This document shows, piece after piece, positions 6,765 through 14,837 of a stretch of DNA of 30,365 nt (positions are counted from its first letter, which is position 1; each line of letters begins with the position of its first letter). The DNA comes from a virus. Both the position numbers and the translations under genes were made by a program. A model generated the notes under the pieces. The model was given only the letters and a program-made list of their open reading frames with translations. It was not told the origin of the DNA and searched no databases. The DNA is taken from positions 1-30,365 of the IMG/VR virus record IMGVR_UViG_3300034050_000075; one strand, written 5' to 3'.

Positions 6765-8821
6765 TTGATGTAAAAATACAAAGCGAACAAGCCGAAGGTG
6801 CGGTCAAATCTTTAAAACAACAATTTCGTGAAGCACAAAACGAAGTAAATGAATTGAGTTTAAAATTTGGTGCAACCTCACAAGAAGCGGTCAATGCCGC
6901 AAAAAAAGCGTCTGAATTAAAAGACGCAATCGGTGATGCCAAATCTTTGACAGACGCATTCAATCCAGACGCAAAGTTTAAATCTTTGACGTCTTCATTG
7001 TCTGGTGTTGCTGGTGGATTTTCAGCCGTTCAAGGTGCAATGGGACTTGTTGGCGCTCAATCTGAAGACGTTGAAAAAACACTTTTAAAAGTTCAAAGTG
7101 CAATGGCGCTTTCAACTGGGTTGCAACAACTTGGTGAAAGTGCTGACGCATTCAAACAATTAAAAGCGGTCGCAATAAATGCTTTCAACGGAATAAAAGC
7201 CGCAATCGGTTCTACTGGTATTGGTTTACTTGTCATCGCATTGGGTGCTATATACACATATTGGGATGATATAAAAGAAGCGGTTTCTGGTGTGTCTGAA
7301 GAACAAAAACAATTGAATGCATTAAGTCAAAAAAACCTTGACGCAGAAAAAGGAAAACTTGATGCAATCGGAAGTCAAGACAATGTTTTGAAATTGCAAG
7401 GAAAATCTGAAAAACAGATTTTGCAAATGAAAATTGCACAAACGGACCAAACAATAAAAGCGGGTGAAATACAAATTCAAAATCAACTTGTAACAAACAA
7501 ATTAGCACTTGACGCAGAAAAAAGAAATTACAAACTTTTGCGTTCGGTATTGGATTTCTTGACGATTCCAATTTCTTCAGTTTATCAAATGGGTGCAAAA
7601 GCAATCAATGGTATAATTGAATTGGTAAACAAAATACCTGGTGTGAATATTGAAGCACGAGTTGATGAAAAATTAATTGAAAAAGGAAAAGACGCATTGG
7701 CAAAATTAATTTTTGATCCAAAAGAAACTGAAGCGGAAGGGAAAAAAGTTGTTGCGGAACAAAAAAAATATTTAGATAAATTAAGAAATGACAAAGCTGG
7801 TTTACAATTACAGATAAAAGGTATTGATAAACAAGCATCAGACGAAGCACAAAAAAGACAAGACGAAGCAAACAAAAAAGATGATGAAGCACGTCAAAAA
7901 GAAAAAGACGAACTTCAAAAACAAAAAGACGCATTAAAATCAATTGAAGAAAAATCGGCAAAAGAACTTGAAGACTTAAAAGCGAAAACGGATCGTGAAA
8001 AATTAGAGTTGCAAAAGCAACGTGATTTGGAAGAACTTGACAATATTAAATTGTCTGAAGAAGAAAAAGCAAAAGCACGTCAAGACATTTTAGAAAAATA
8101 TAGAATCAAAGGCGAAGAACTTGACGCAATTGAAGCGGAAAAGAAAACGACAAAAGAACTTGAAGACAAGCAAAAGGAATATGAAAATACTGCATTAAGT
8201 TTTGACGAACGTCGTGCAATTCTTGATGAGCAAAACGCAATCATAACTGAAGGTGATTTCAAGACTGAAGAAGAACGAACAAAAGCAAAAGACGCAAATG
8301 TAAAAGCAAGAATAGAACTTGACAAATTAGAAGGAAAAGCGAAAATTGACGCACTTGATGCCGTTTCTCAAACTTTGGCTGGTGCATCTGATTTACTTGG
8401 AAAAGAAACTGCGGCTGGAAAAGCGATGTCAGTTGCAAGTGCAACAATTTCGACATTCTTATCCGCACAAAAAGCGTATGATGCGACCGTCGGAATCCCT
8501 TATGTTGGACCATTTCTTGCACCAGTAAACGCTGGACTTGCAATTGCGGCTGGTATTAAAAACGTTAAGTCGATTTTATCTGTAAAAGTTCCAGGTGGTG
8601 GCGGTGGTTCTTCAGCGCCTTCGATTTCTTCGAGTGCGACTGGTGGTGCAACTTCAGCGCCACAATTTAACGTTGTCGGAAACGCTGGAACAAATCAATT
8701 AGCGTCAAGTTTAGGAAGTGCAATGCAACAAAATCCAATACAAGCGTATGTTGTTTCTGGTGCGGTAACGACTGCTCAATCATTAGACAGAAACATCATT
8801 TCAAACGCATCACTTGGATAA
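6746..8821 (+). CDS. Tape measure protein
   Basis: 691 aa. Coiled-coil N-terminus (SEQAEGAVKSLKQQFREAQNEV), an Ala/Gly-rich stretch to about residue 145, a hydrophobic segment near 150-170 (STGIGLLVIALGAIY), a long Lys/Glu/Gln coiled coil at about 365-500, a second hydrophobic stretch (GPFLAPVNAGLAIAAG) and a Gly/Ser-rich C-terminal tail. This order is characteristic of tape measures, which set tail length and are released to help DNA through the inner membrane. By the usual rule of about 0.15 nm per residue, the tail would be near 100 nm. Unusually it lies after the tail-tip gene. Confidence 0.9.
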   Translation: MAIEKVIDVKIQSEQAEGAVKSLKQQFREAQNEVNELSLKFGATSQEAVNAAKKASELKDAIGDAKSLTDAFNPDAKFKSLTSSLSGVAGGFSAVQGAMGLVGAQSEDVEKTLLKVQSAMALSTGLQQLGESADAFKQLKAVAINAFNGIKAAIGSTGIGLLVIALGAIYTYWDDIKEAVSGVSEEQKQLNALSQKNLDAEKGKLDAIGSQDNVLKLQGKSEKQILQMKIAQTDQTIKAGEIQIQNQLVTNKLALDAEKRNYKLLRSVLDFLTIPISSVYQMGAKAINGIIELVNKIPGVNIEARVDEKLIEKGKDALAKLIFDPKETEAEGKKVVAEQKKYLDKLRNDKAGLQLQIKGIDKQASDEAQKRQDEANKKDDEARQKEKDELQKQKDALKSIEEKSAKELEDLKAKTDREKLELQKQRDLEELDNIKLSEEEKAKARQDILEKYRIKGEELDAIEAEKKTTKELEDKQKEYENTALSFDERRAILDEQNAIITEGDFKTEEERTKAKDANVKARIELDKLEGKAKIDALDAVSQTLAGASDLLGKETAAGKAMSVASATISTFLSAQKAYDATVGIPYVGPFLAPVNAGLAIAAGIKNVKSILSVKVPGGGGGSSAPSISSSATGGATSAPQFNVVGNAGTNQLASSLGSAMQQNPIQAYVVSGAVTTAQSLDRNIISNASLG

Positions 8822-8859
8822 AAGTTTATAACAAAATAACAAATTTTAATTATTATTAT

Positions 8860-9957
8860 ATGGAAACATTCGAAGTAATTTTCAACGAAGGTCAAACAGA
8901 TGGAGTTTTTGGTATTTCTTTAGTAGAAACACCAGCAATCGAATCAAATTTTATTGCATTAAGTAAACAAAAGCAAATTAAATTGTCAACTATTGACAAC
9001 GAAAAAAGACTTTTACTTGGTGCGGTTTTAGTTCCAGACTTGGAAATTTACAGAAATCAAAATGGACACGAATTTTTTATAAAGTTTTCAAAAGAAACGA
9101 TTCGCAAATCGATGGAAAACTTTTTTAAAATGTCGTATCAACAAAATTCATCATTAGAACACGACAAAGAAATTGAAGGTGTTACATTTGTTGAATCTTG
9201 GATCAAAGAAGACGACGTTCACGACAAGTCAGTTCAATACGGAATGACTGAACCAATTGGGACTTGGTATGCAACTATGAAAGTTGATAACGATGTCATT
9301 TGGAATGACTACGTAAAAACTGGACAAGTGAAAGGATTTTCTATTGATGGAATGTTCGATTTGGAAAAAATCAATTTAACACAAACAAATATGAATTTAA
9401 CTGAACAAATTACAAATGCAATCAAATCTGGTTTTGATGCGGTTTTGAATAAGACTGAAAAAGTCGAAATCAAAATGGCTCAAATGAAATTGATTGACGG
9501 TGTTACAATTTTAGAGGCTGAATCTTTTGAACCAGGACAAGCGGTTTTTATCGTTGCAGAAAATGGGGATTTAATTCCAGCGCCAATTGGTGAACACGAA
9601 CTTGAAGACAACACAATTCTTGTAATTGTTGAAGAAGGCATCATCGCTGAAATCAAAGTAAAAGAAGAAGTTGAAACTGAAGACGAAATTGTTGTTGAAG
9701 AAGAAGTTGAAATGTCTGACGACGCAACTGAAAAATTGACAAACTTAATCAAAGAAATGATGATGCAATTTTCAAAACAAGTTGGAACGGAAATTGAAAC
9801 AATCAAAACTGAATTAACAAAACAAATCGAAGAAATTAAACTTTCAAAAGAAGTGAAACCTTCAGTAAAAATCACACCAGAAACAACACAAGTTGTTGAA
9901 GTGAATTTAACAAAAAAACAAAGAATTTTAAAAAACGTTAAAAATTTAAACAACTAA
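8860..9957 (+). CDS. XkdF-like prohead protease with C-terminal scaffold domain
   Basis: 365 aa. The N-terminal half carries XkdF-type serine protease signatures: RLLLGAVLVPDLEIYR, NSSLEHDK (candidate catalytic His), and GTWYATMKVDNDVIWNDYVKTG followed by VKGFSIDG. The C-terminal half (from about residue 190) is acidic and coiled-coil-like, with Glu-rich runs at 265-290, as expected for a fused scaffold that is digested during maturation. It lies directly before the major capsid gene, 3 bp apart, as usual for this pair. Long ORFs on the opposite strand of the Glu-rich part are codon-usage shadows. Confidence 0.8.
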   Translation: METFEVIFNEGQTDGVFGISLVETPAIESNFIALSKQKQIKLSTIDNEKRLLLGAVLVPDLEIYRNQNGHEFFIKFSKETIRKSMENFFKMSYQQNSSLEHDKEIEGVTFVESWIKEDDVHDKSVQYGMTEPIGTWYATMKVDNDVIWNDYVKTGQVKGFSIDGMFDLEKINLTQTNMNLTEQITNAIKSGFDAVLNKTEKVEIKMAQMKLIDGVTILEAESFEPGQAVFIVAENGDLIPAPIGEHELEDNTILVIVEEGIIAEIKVKEEVETEDEIVVEEEVEMSDDATEKLTNLIKEMMMQFSKQVGTEIETIKTELTKQIEEIKLSKEVKPSVKITPETTQVVEVNLTKKQRILKNVKNLNN

Positions 9958-9960
9958 AAA

Positions 9961-10890
9961 ATGGCAACAACAACAACAGTAACATCAAATTACAATGGAA
10001 AAGCGGCTGGTGCAATTATCGGTCAAGCATTCAAAGAAATTGACACAATTTCAAAAAACATTGTAACAATCGCTGAAGACGTAAACTTCAAATTAGCATT
10101 AAGAAAAATTCAATACACTAACGGAACGACTGCATATTCTTGCGGATTCACACCTGCTGGTGCAATGGTTTTAAACGAAAACACTTTAGAACCTAAAAAA
10201 TTCAAAAACGACCTTGACGTTTGTAAAGAAGATTTCCGTGCAACTTGGTCTGACGGAATTATGGGTGCAAACGCATCAAATCCAAACGCACCAGCTGACA
10301 TAATGGAGGCAATTCAAATGGAAGTTTTAGGCGCAATGGCTGAAAAATTAGAAACTGACATTTGGCAAGGTTCTGACGCAAACGCTGACGAATTTGACGG
10401 ATTCATCACTTTATGGGCGGCTGACGCTGACATCATAAAAGGTGGAAACGGATTGACAAACCCAAGTGCGGTTGTATCTGAATCGAACGTTTTAGATGCT
10501 TATTTAAAACCAGCATTGAATGCGGTTCCTTACGCATTAAGACGTAAAGAATTAGTAGTTGCGGTTTCGCCAGACGTTGCTCAAATGTATGCTTTCAAAT
10601 TGGCTACTGCTGGAGTAACTAACGGATTAGGAAATACAGATTTCGCATTGTCAATTGGTCGTTATGCAATCGAGGTTGTGAACGGATTACCAGACAACAC
10701 GGTTGCGGTTTTCGAAAGAAAAAATCTTGTTTTCGGAACTGGTTTACTTGCTGACTACAATACATTTACTTTAGTAGATGAAGACGAAATCGGTTTATTA
10801 ACTGGAAAAGTTCGTGGAAAAGTTGTTTATGCGGCTGGAGTTGGATATTACAATCCAAGTGAAATCGTTTGGTTAACTTACGAAGACTAA
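9961..10890 (+). CDS. Major capsid protein (HK97 fold)
   Basis: 309 aa, soluble, following the protease/scaffold gene. Ala/Gly/Asp-rich with regular codon use; central segment NPNAPADIMEAIQMEVLGAMAEKLE and later strands (IVWLTYED at the end) resemble capsid proteins of Bacteroidota siphophages. An HK97 fold is inferred from genomic position and length; the protein has no cysteine-rich or catalytic motif. A strong terminator follows, so its transcript is well bounded. Confidence 0.85.
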   Translation: MATTTTVTSNYNGKAAGAIIGQAFKEIDTISKNIVTIAEDVNFKLALRKIQYTNGTTAYSCGFTPAGAMVLNENTLEPKKFKNDLDVCKEDFRATWSDGIMGANASNPNAPADIMEAIQMEVLGAMAEKLETDIWQGSDANADEFDGFITLWAADADIIKGGNGLTNPSAVVSESNVLDAYLKPALNAVPYALRRKELVVAVSPDVAQMYAFKLATAGVTNGLGNTDFALSIGRYAIEVVNGLPDNTVAVFERKNLVFGTGLLADYNTFTLVDEDEIGLLTGKVRGKVVYAAGVGYYNPSEIVWLTYED

Positions 10891-10904
10891 TTCACAAAAA
10901 ATAA

Positions 10905-10932
10905 AAACCGACATTTGAAAAAGTGTCGGTTT
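10905..10932 (+). terminator. Intrinsic terminator after the major capsid gene
   Basis: Perfect 9-bp stem AAACCGACA / TGTCGGTTT (10905-10913 and 10924-10932) with a 10-nt loop, 14 bp after the stop; a short T/A tract follows. It may be partly leaky, since the tail-tube gene starts 26 bp later with no promoter that I can recognise. Confidence 0.85.
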
Positions 10933-10958
10933 ATTAAATAACTTTAAATAAAAAATAT

Positions 10959-11489
10959 ATGTCTTGTTTAGTTTCAAAAGGAAAATTGCTTAATTGCAAG
11001 GACCAAAAAGGTGGAATAAAATCAATTTATTTCGCAAACGGAACTGCTGAAGATTTCGCATTAGTAATCACTGCACACCAAGTTACATCATTGGGAACTT
11101 TAGACGAAGTTTTCAAATATGAAGTAAAAGCAACAACAAACACTTTAACGGAAACGGGAACTTCTTCGGAAGACAACGGAACGTTCTTTGTTGCACAAGC
11201 ATTAGCGGTTACATTGCCAAAATTATCGGCAGATTTACAAGCACAAGCACAATTGATTTGTGCTGGAAGACCAAGCGTTTTTGTTGAAGACTACAACGGA
11301 AACATTGTTCTTGTAGGTGCTTACAATGGTACTATGTCTAATATGACAAAAGTAACTGGTGGTGCATCTGGGGATTTGAGCGGTTTTACTTTAGCAATCA
11401 ATGCTGAAGAAAAAGACAATTCACCATTCTTGGATTCAACAACAAAAACTGCATTAAAATTATTAGTATCTGACGTGGTGGTTTCATAA
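10959..11489 (+). CDS. Major tail tube protein
   Basis: 176 aa. Starts MSCLVSKGKLLNCKDQKGGIKSIYFAN, a pattern I recognise from tail tube proteins of Bacteroidota phages, and has the strand VFVEDYNGNIVLVGA near residue 110 followed by a Gly-rich loop. It lies between two strong terminators directly after the major capsid gene, fitting a highly expressed virion protein. The tail tube is normally encoded beside the chaperone; here it is about 9 kb downstream. Confidence 0.75.
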   Translation: MSCLVSKGKLLNCKDQKGGIKSIYFANGTAEDFALVITAHQVTSLGTLDEVFKYEVKATTNTLTETGTSSEDNGTFFVAQALAVTLPKLSADLQAQAQLICAGRPSVFVEDYNGNIVLVGAYNGTMSNMTKVTGGASGDLSGFTLAINAEEKDNSPFLDSTTKTALKLLVSDVVVS

Positions 11490-11509
11490 AAATCGGATTT
11501 TAATTGTTG

Positions 11510-11545
11510 AAAAACGCATTGCATTAATTTGTAATGCGTTTTTTT
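11510..11545 (+). terminator. Intrinsic terminator after the tail tube gene
   Basis: 11-bp stem AAAAACGCATT (11510-11520) / AATGCGTTTTT (11533-11543) with a 12-nt loop and T-tract, 20 bp after the stop. Confidence 0.88.
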
Positions 11546-11579
11546 GTGTTACAAAAGCAAATTAAATTGTTATTTTAGT

Positions 11580-11888
11580 ATGGTAGTATTCAATCCAACA
11601 GACGAAATTCATTCATTGCGTTGCATTCCGAGAAATCATTCGGAAATTGTATTGCTAAAATTACGCAATGAATTAAAAGATACAACAGAAACATTCGAAA
11701 TTCCAGCACTTCAGTACAATTCTTATATGGTTTTAGAATTTATTAAGACATTTGTTGAAGGCGAAAGTTCGGAAATTGAAATATTTGATTCAATTACTGA
11801 CGAATTATTGTATCGTGGCAAATCTTATGCAACATCGCAAACAGATTTGGAAAATTACAAACTAACAAAAGGAGTTTTAAAAGTATAA
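11580..11888 (+). CDS. Conserved phage protein of unknown function, 102 aa
   Basis: Starts MVVFNPTDEIHSLRCIPRN and ends TSQTDLENYKLTKGVLKV; small beta-rich soluble protein of a type I have seen beside structural genes in Flavobacterium phages, but without known role. The ATG at 11580 is chosen over an in-frame ATG at 11544, which lies at the terminator's T-tract. Ends one base before the portal gene start, so the two are probably co-translated; a minor head or head-tail role is possible. Confidence 0.65.
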   Translation: MVVFNPTDEIHSLRCIPRNHSEIVLLKLRNELKDTTETFEIPALQYNSYMVLEFIKTFVEGESSEIEIFDSITDELLYRGKSYATSQTDLENYKLTKGVLKV

Positions 11889-11889
11889 A

Positions 11890-13830
11890 ATGGAAAATAA
11901 TTTACAAATATTTCAATTAGCAAACTACAATCGACCAGAAATCAAAGAAGTTTCTGGTAAAAAGTGGGTTTTAAATGGCGATAAAAATCAATTTTATTAT
12001 GATATTATTGACGCATACAACGGATCGCCTACAAATTCAGCAATAATTGATTCATATTCGCAATTCATTTACGGAAAAGGATTGACATCAAAAGACAAAG
12101 TTTCAAAAGCATCGAATTGGGCGTACGTTATGTCAACACTTTCAAAGTCAGACTTGCGAAAAGTTTGCAAAGATTTTGAAATGTTTGGTGAAGCGTCTTT
12201 GGAATTGAAATATATTGACAATAAATTACAAAAAATATATCATATTGCAAAGCAATGTATTGCACCAGAAATTGCAGATGAAAACGGTGAAATAAGTGGA
12301 TATTATTTTTCTTATGATTTTAGAAATGTAAACAAATACAAACCAGAACGTTTTGACGCTTTTGGTTATGGTGATCCAACACGAGGTGAACGAAGTGAAA
12401 TTTTTATTATTTCAGATTACCAAGTAGGACAATTTTACTATAAAAACCCTTCATATATTTCGGGACTTCCATATTCAATGATGGAATCTGAAATTGCAAA
12501 CTATTGTATTAATCATATTCAAAACGGATTGTCATTCGGACACGTTATCAATATGAATACTGGAGTTCAATTGTCTGAAGAAGAAATTCAACAAAACACA
12601 CAACAAATCAAAAATCATTTGACTGGTTCTGGAAATGCTGGAAAATTCTTTTTAAATTGGAACGACAACAAAGATTCAGAAATTACAATCACACCGTTAG
12701 AAGTTAGCGACGCACATCAACAATATCAATTTTTAAGTAGTGAATCACGTCAACAAATTATGACATCACACAAATTGACGTCTGGTTTGATTGTTGGAGT
12801 TGGTGCATCAAGTGGATTTTCTTCAAATGCTGACGAATTAGAAGTTGCATTTCAAGAATTAATGATAAATGTAATTCGACCAAAACAAGAAATTGTTCTT
12901 GATAATTTAATGGAAATTTTTGCAAGTCAAAACGTTTCAATTGATTTGTCATTTATTTCATTACGAGCATCTGACATTGTTTCACAAGATAATGTTCAAT
13001 CGGTTGCAACTGACGTAATAGATTCAAAAGTTTCATATAATGGCGCTCAAATTTCAAGTGCAATTGACATCATTGCAAAAGTAGGCGAAGGAATTTTGAC
13101 ACAAGAACAAGCGATTGTTTTCTTGGTTCAATTTTTATCGTTACCAGCTGAAGTTGCACAAGCAATGTTCACAAATCAACAAATACCAATAACACAATTA
13201 TCACAACAAATTTGTTGTTCAAAAGATAAGACTGACGAAAACGAAGAAATGATTCTGAATCAAATCGCTGAAAGTTTAATTGAATTAGGTGAAGACGAAG
13301 ACTTGGAAAATTATGAAGTAATTGACGAACGCAAACAAGAAGACGTTCCAGCAATTACGGAATTGACTTTGAAATTGGCATCAGTTCCGACATCATTTCC
13401 AAATGTAACAAGCGAACAAGACAATGACATTTTTAAAATTCGTTATCAATACGCACCATTAAGAACAAGCGGAAATTCACGTGAATTTTGCAATAAAATG
13501 GTGAGTGCGTCAAAAGTTTACAGAAAAGAAGACGTTTTATTTGCAAGTCAAAATCCAGCAATCAATCCTGGTTTTGGTCCAGGTGGTGCAGACACATACA
13601 ATTTATTTTTATACAAAGGTGGTGTGAATTGCTCACATTTTTGGATGCGAAAAATTTACTTAAAAAGAAACAACAAATCAATTTCAGTAAATGAAGCACA
13701 AAGAATCATAAATGAATTAGAACCAAGCGAACGTTCTGGTGCAAGACTTGAAACAAATCCAATTGAGGTGGCGCAAGTTGCTGAATCGTCAAACAATTAT
13801 TGGTCGTTAGATCCAAATTATAGAAAATAA
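11890..13830 (+). CDS. Portal protein with fused C-terminal minor-head-like domain
   Basis: 646 aa. Residues about 1-450 look like a portal: N-terminal segment with NSAIIDSYSQFIYGKG, central EIANYCINHIQNGLSFGHV, and TSHKLTSGLIVGVGASSGFSSNADELEVAF, typical of portals of Bacteroidota siphophages. The last ~150 residues form a separate domain (YQYAPLRTSGNSREFC, VYRKEDV, GFGPGGADTYNLFLYKGG, NCSHFW), with cysteines/histidines spaced as in Mu gpF/minor head C-terminal domains. So the vertex ring and a minor head protein appear fused. Portal placed after capsid and tail tube is an unusual order. Confidence 0.8.
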   Translation: MENNLQIFQLANYNRPEIKEVSGKKWVLNGDKNQFYYDIIDAYNGSPTNSAIIDSYSQFIYGKGLTSKDKVSKASNWAYVMSTLSKSDLRKVCKDFEMFGEASLELKYIDNKLQKIYHIAKQCIAPEIADENGEISGYYFSYDFRNVNKYKPERFDAFGYGDPTRGERSEIFIISDYQVGQFYYKNPSYISGLPYSMMESEIANYCINHIQNGLSFGHVINMNTGVQLSEEEIQQNTQQIKNHLTGSGNAGKFFLNWNDNKDSEITITPLEVSDAHQQYQFLSSESRQQIMTSHKLTSGLIVGVGASSGFSSNADELEVAFQELMINVIRPKQEIVLDNLMEIFASQNVSIDLSFISLRASDIVSQDNVQSVATDVIDSKVSYNGAQISSAIDIIAKVGEGILTQEQAIVFLVQFLSLPAEVAQAMFTNQQIPITQLSQQICCSKDKTDENEEMILNQIAESLIELGEDEDLENYEVIDERKQEDVPAITELTLKLASVPTSFPNVTSEQDNDIFKIRYQYAPLRTSGNSREFCNKMVSASKVYRKEDVLFASQNPAINPGFGPGGADTYNLFLYKGGVNCSHFWMRKIYLKRNNKSISVNEAQRIINELEPSERSGARLETNPIEVAQVAESSNNYWSLDPNYRK

Positions 13831-13831
13831 G

Positions 13832-14338
13832 ATGACAACAATACTTTTAAAAGAAAACGAACTGACAAAAAACACCCCTTTGGGTGGCAATATTGACGTT
13901 GACAAATACGTTTTAGCGATTGCAGACTTTCAACGAATTAGAGTTGAAGAAATTCTTGGTGAAACGCTTTACAATAAAATTTGTGAAGACTTTGAAAACG
14001 ACGATTTGATTGATGAATATTTAACTTTGTACGAAAATTATTTAGTTCCTTATATTATTCACGGATCGGCGATGGAATATTTGTTGTTCGGTGCATATCA
14101 AATAAATAATGGCGGAATCACAAAACACAATCCAGCGGATTCAACTTCAGTTGACAAAGTTGAGGTTGATTATTTAGTGAATCAACAACGTATGAAAATG
14201 GAAATGTACGAATCACGTCTTGAAAGATGGCTTTGCAAATTTCATTTGCCAGAATATGTTTCAAATTCAAACAATATTGTGAATCCAATTAAATCAAAGT
14301 TAGTTTGTGGTAAATGGTACTTACAAAATCCGTATTAA
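13832..14338 (+). CDS. Head-tail connector/adaptor (DUF6712-like)
   Basis: 168 aa, mostly helical. The N-terminal NTPLGGNIDVDKYVLAIADFQ and then EEILGETLYNKI, followed by YLVPYIIHGSAMEYLLFGAYQINNGG, match a family common next to portals in Bacteroidota phages, with the helical bundle of gp6-type adaptors that dock under the portal. Starts one base after the portal stop. Confidence 0.65.
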   Translation: MTTILLKENELTKNTPLGGNIDVDKYVLAIADFQRIRVEEILGETLYNKICEDFENDDLIDEYLTLYENYLVPYIIHGSAMEYLLFGAYQINNGGITKHNPADSTSVDKVEVDYLVNQQRMKMEMYESRLERWLCKFHLPEYVSNSNNIVNPIKSKLVCGKWYLQNPY

Positions 14339-14340
14339 TT

Positions 14341-14460
14341 ATGCGAAAAGTTGACAAAAGAACTGAAGAAAATATCAAAAAAATTAAACTATTTTTAAAA
14401 AATGCAAACATTATTAAACGGAGTAACAACAGACACAACATCAGCGACACAAAGCATTGA
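14341..14460 (+). CDS. Possible small basic protein, 39 aa
   Basis: A 39-codon frame starting 2 bp after the connector stop, MRKVDKRTEENIKKIKLFLKN, very Lys/Arg/Asn-rich. It overlaps the next gene's first 59 bp. The close spacing to the upstream stop is in favour; the composition and overlap are against. No homolog recognised. Confidence 0.3.
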   Translation: MRKVDKRTEENIKKIKLFLKNANIIKRSNNRHNISDTKH

Positions 14461-14671
14461 TGGTTTATATACAATAGTATGTAATGGATTAAAAAATTAT
14501 AAGCAATTTGTCAATTTTTTTATAAGCGTTGACAATGTGAATTTTGTTTTATTTAAAACAATAAATATTGAAGAAGAGGCGTTCAACATAAACGTTGGTC
14601 CTTGTTTTTTATATTGTAGATTTGAAACGGAACTTGAAGAAAATGATCCGGTTTTTGTTCATATTAGTTAA
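14402..14671 (+). CDS. Small structural-region protein of unknown function, 89 aa
   Basis: Beta-rich, soluble 89-aa protein with alternating hydrophobic residues (FVNFFISVDNVNFVLF) and a Cys pair near the C-terminus. It lies between the head-tail connector and the fibre cluster, 2 bp before the next small gene, so a virion or fibre-accessory role is plausible but unproven. Confidence 0.6.
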   Translation: MQTLLNGVTTDTTSATQSIDGLYTIVCNGLKNYKQFVNFFISVDNVNFVLFKTINIEEEAFNINVGPCFLYCRFETELEENDPVFVHIS

Positions 14672-14673
14672 TT

Positions 14674-14835
14674 ATGAAAATCGATTTTAAAATTGCAATG
14701 TCAATTCTTGATATTAAAAATATTATTAAGAATGACATAAAAATAGCAATCCAGGATTTTAAAACAAGAATTGCAAATAATGGCGGAACTTTTGAGGTAG
14801 AAAATTGCTTAAAAGAACTATTAAAAAATATTTAA
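14674..14835 (+). CDS. Small protein with GGTFE-ENCL module, 53 aa
   Basis: A 53-aa gene. An N-terminal helix (MKIDFKIAMSILDIKNIIKND) is followed by DFKTRIANNGGTFEVENCL, the same module that is duplicated in the tail-tip protein (4181-6628); 16 bp around ATGGCGGAACTTTTGA are identical at DNA level. Its stop is 2 bp before the fibre gene's ATG. I suspect the module mediates attachment between tail tip and fibre, on the evidence only of its placement. Confidence 0.7.
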   Translation: MKIDFKIAMSILDIKNIIKNDIKIAIQDFKTRIANNGGTFEVENCLKELLKNI

Positions 14836-14837
14836 AA

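Noticed and set aside
7248-8543. Several minus-strand frames of 80-118 codons under the tape measure gene
   Set aside because: Leu/Phe/Ser-rich products of the reverse complement of a coiled-coil gene; overlapping in several frames with no family signal.
9480-9953. 157-aa open frame on the minus strand
   Set aside because: It is the complement of the Glu/Lys-rich scaffold part of the protease gene (Ser/Phe/Thr-rich product); GAA codons read backwards give TTC and few stops. No start context, no neighbours on that strand.
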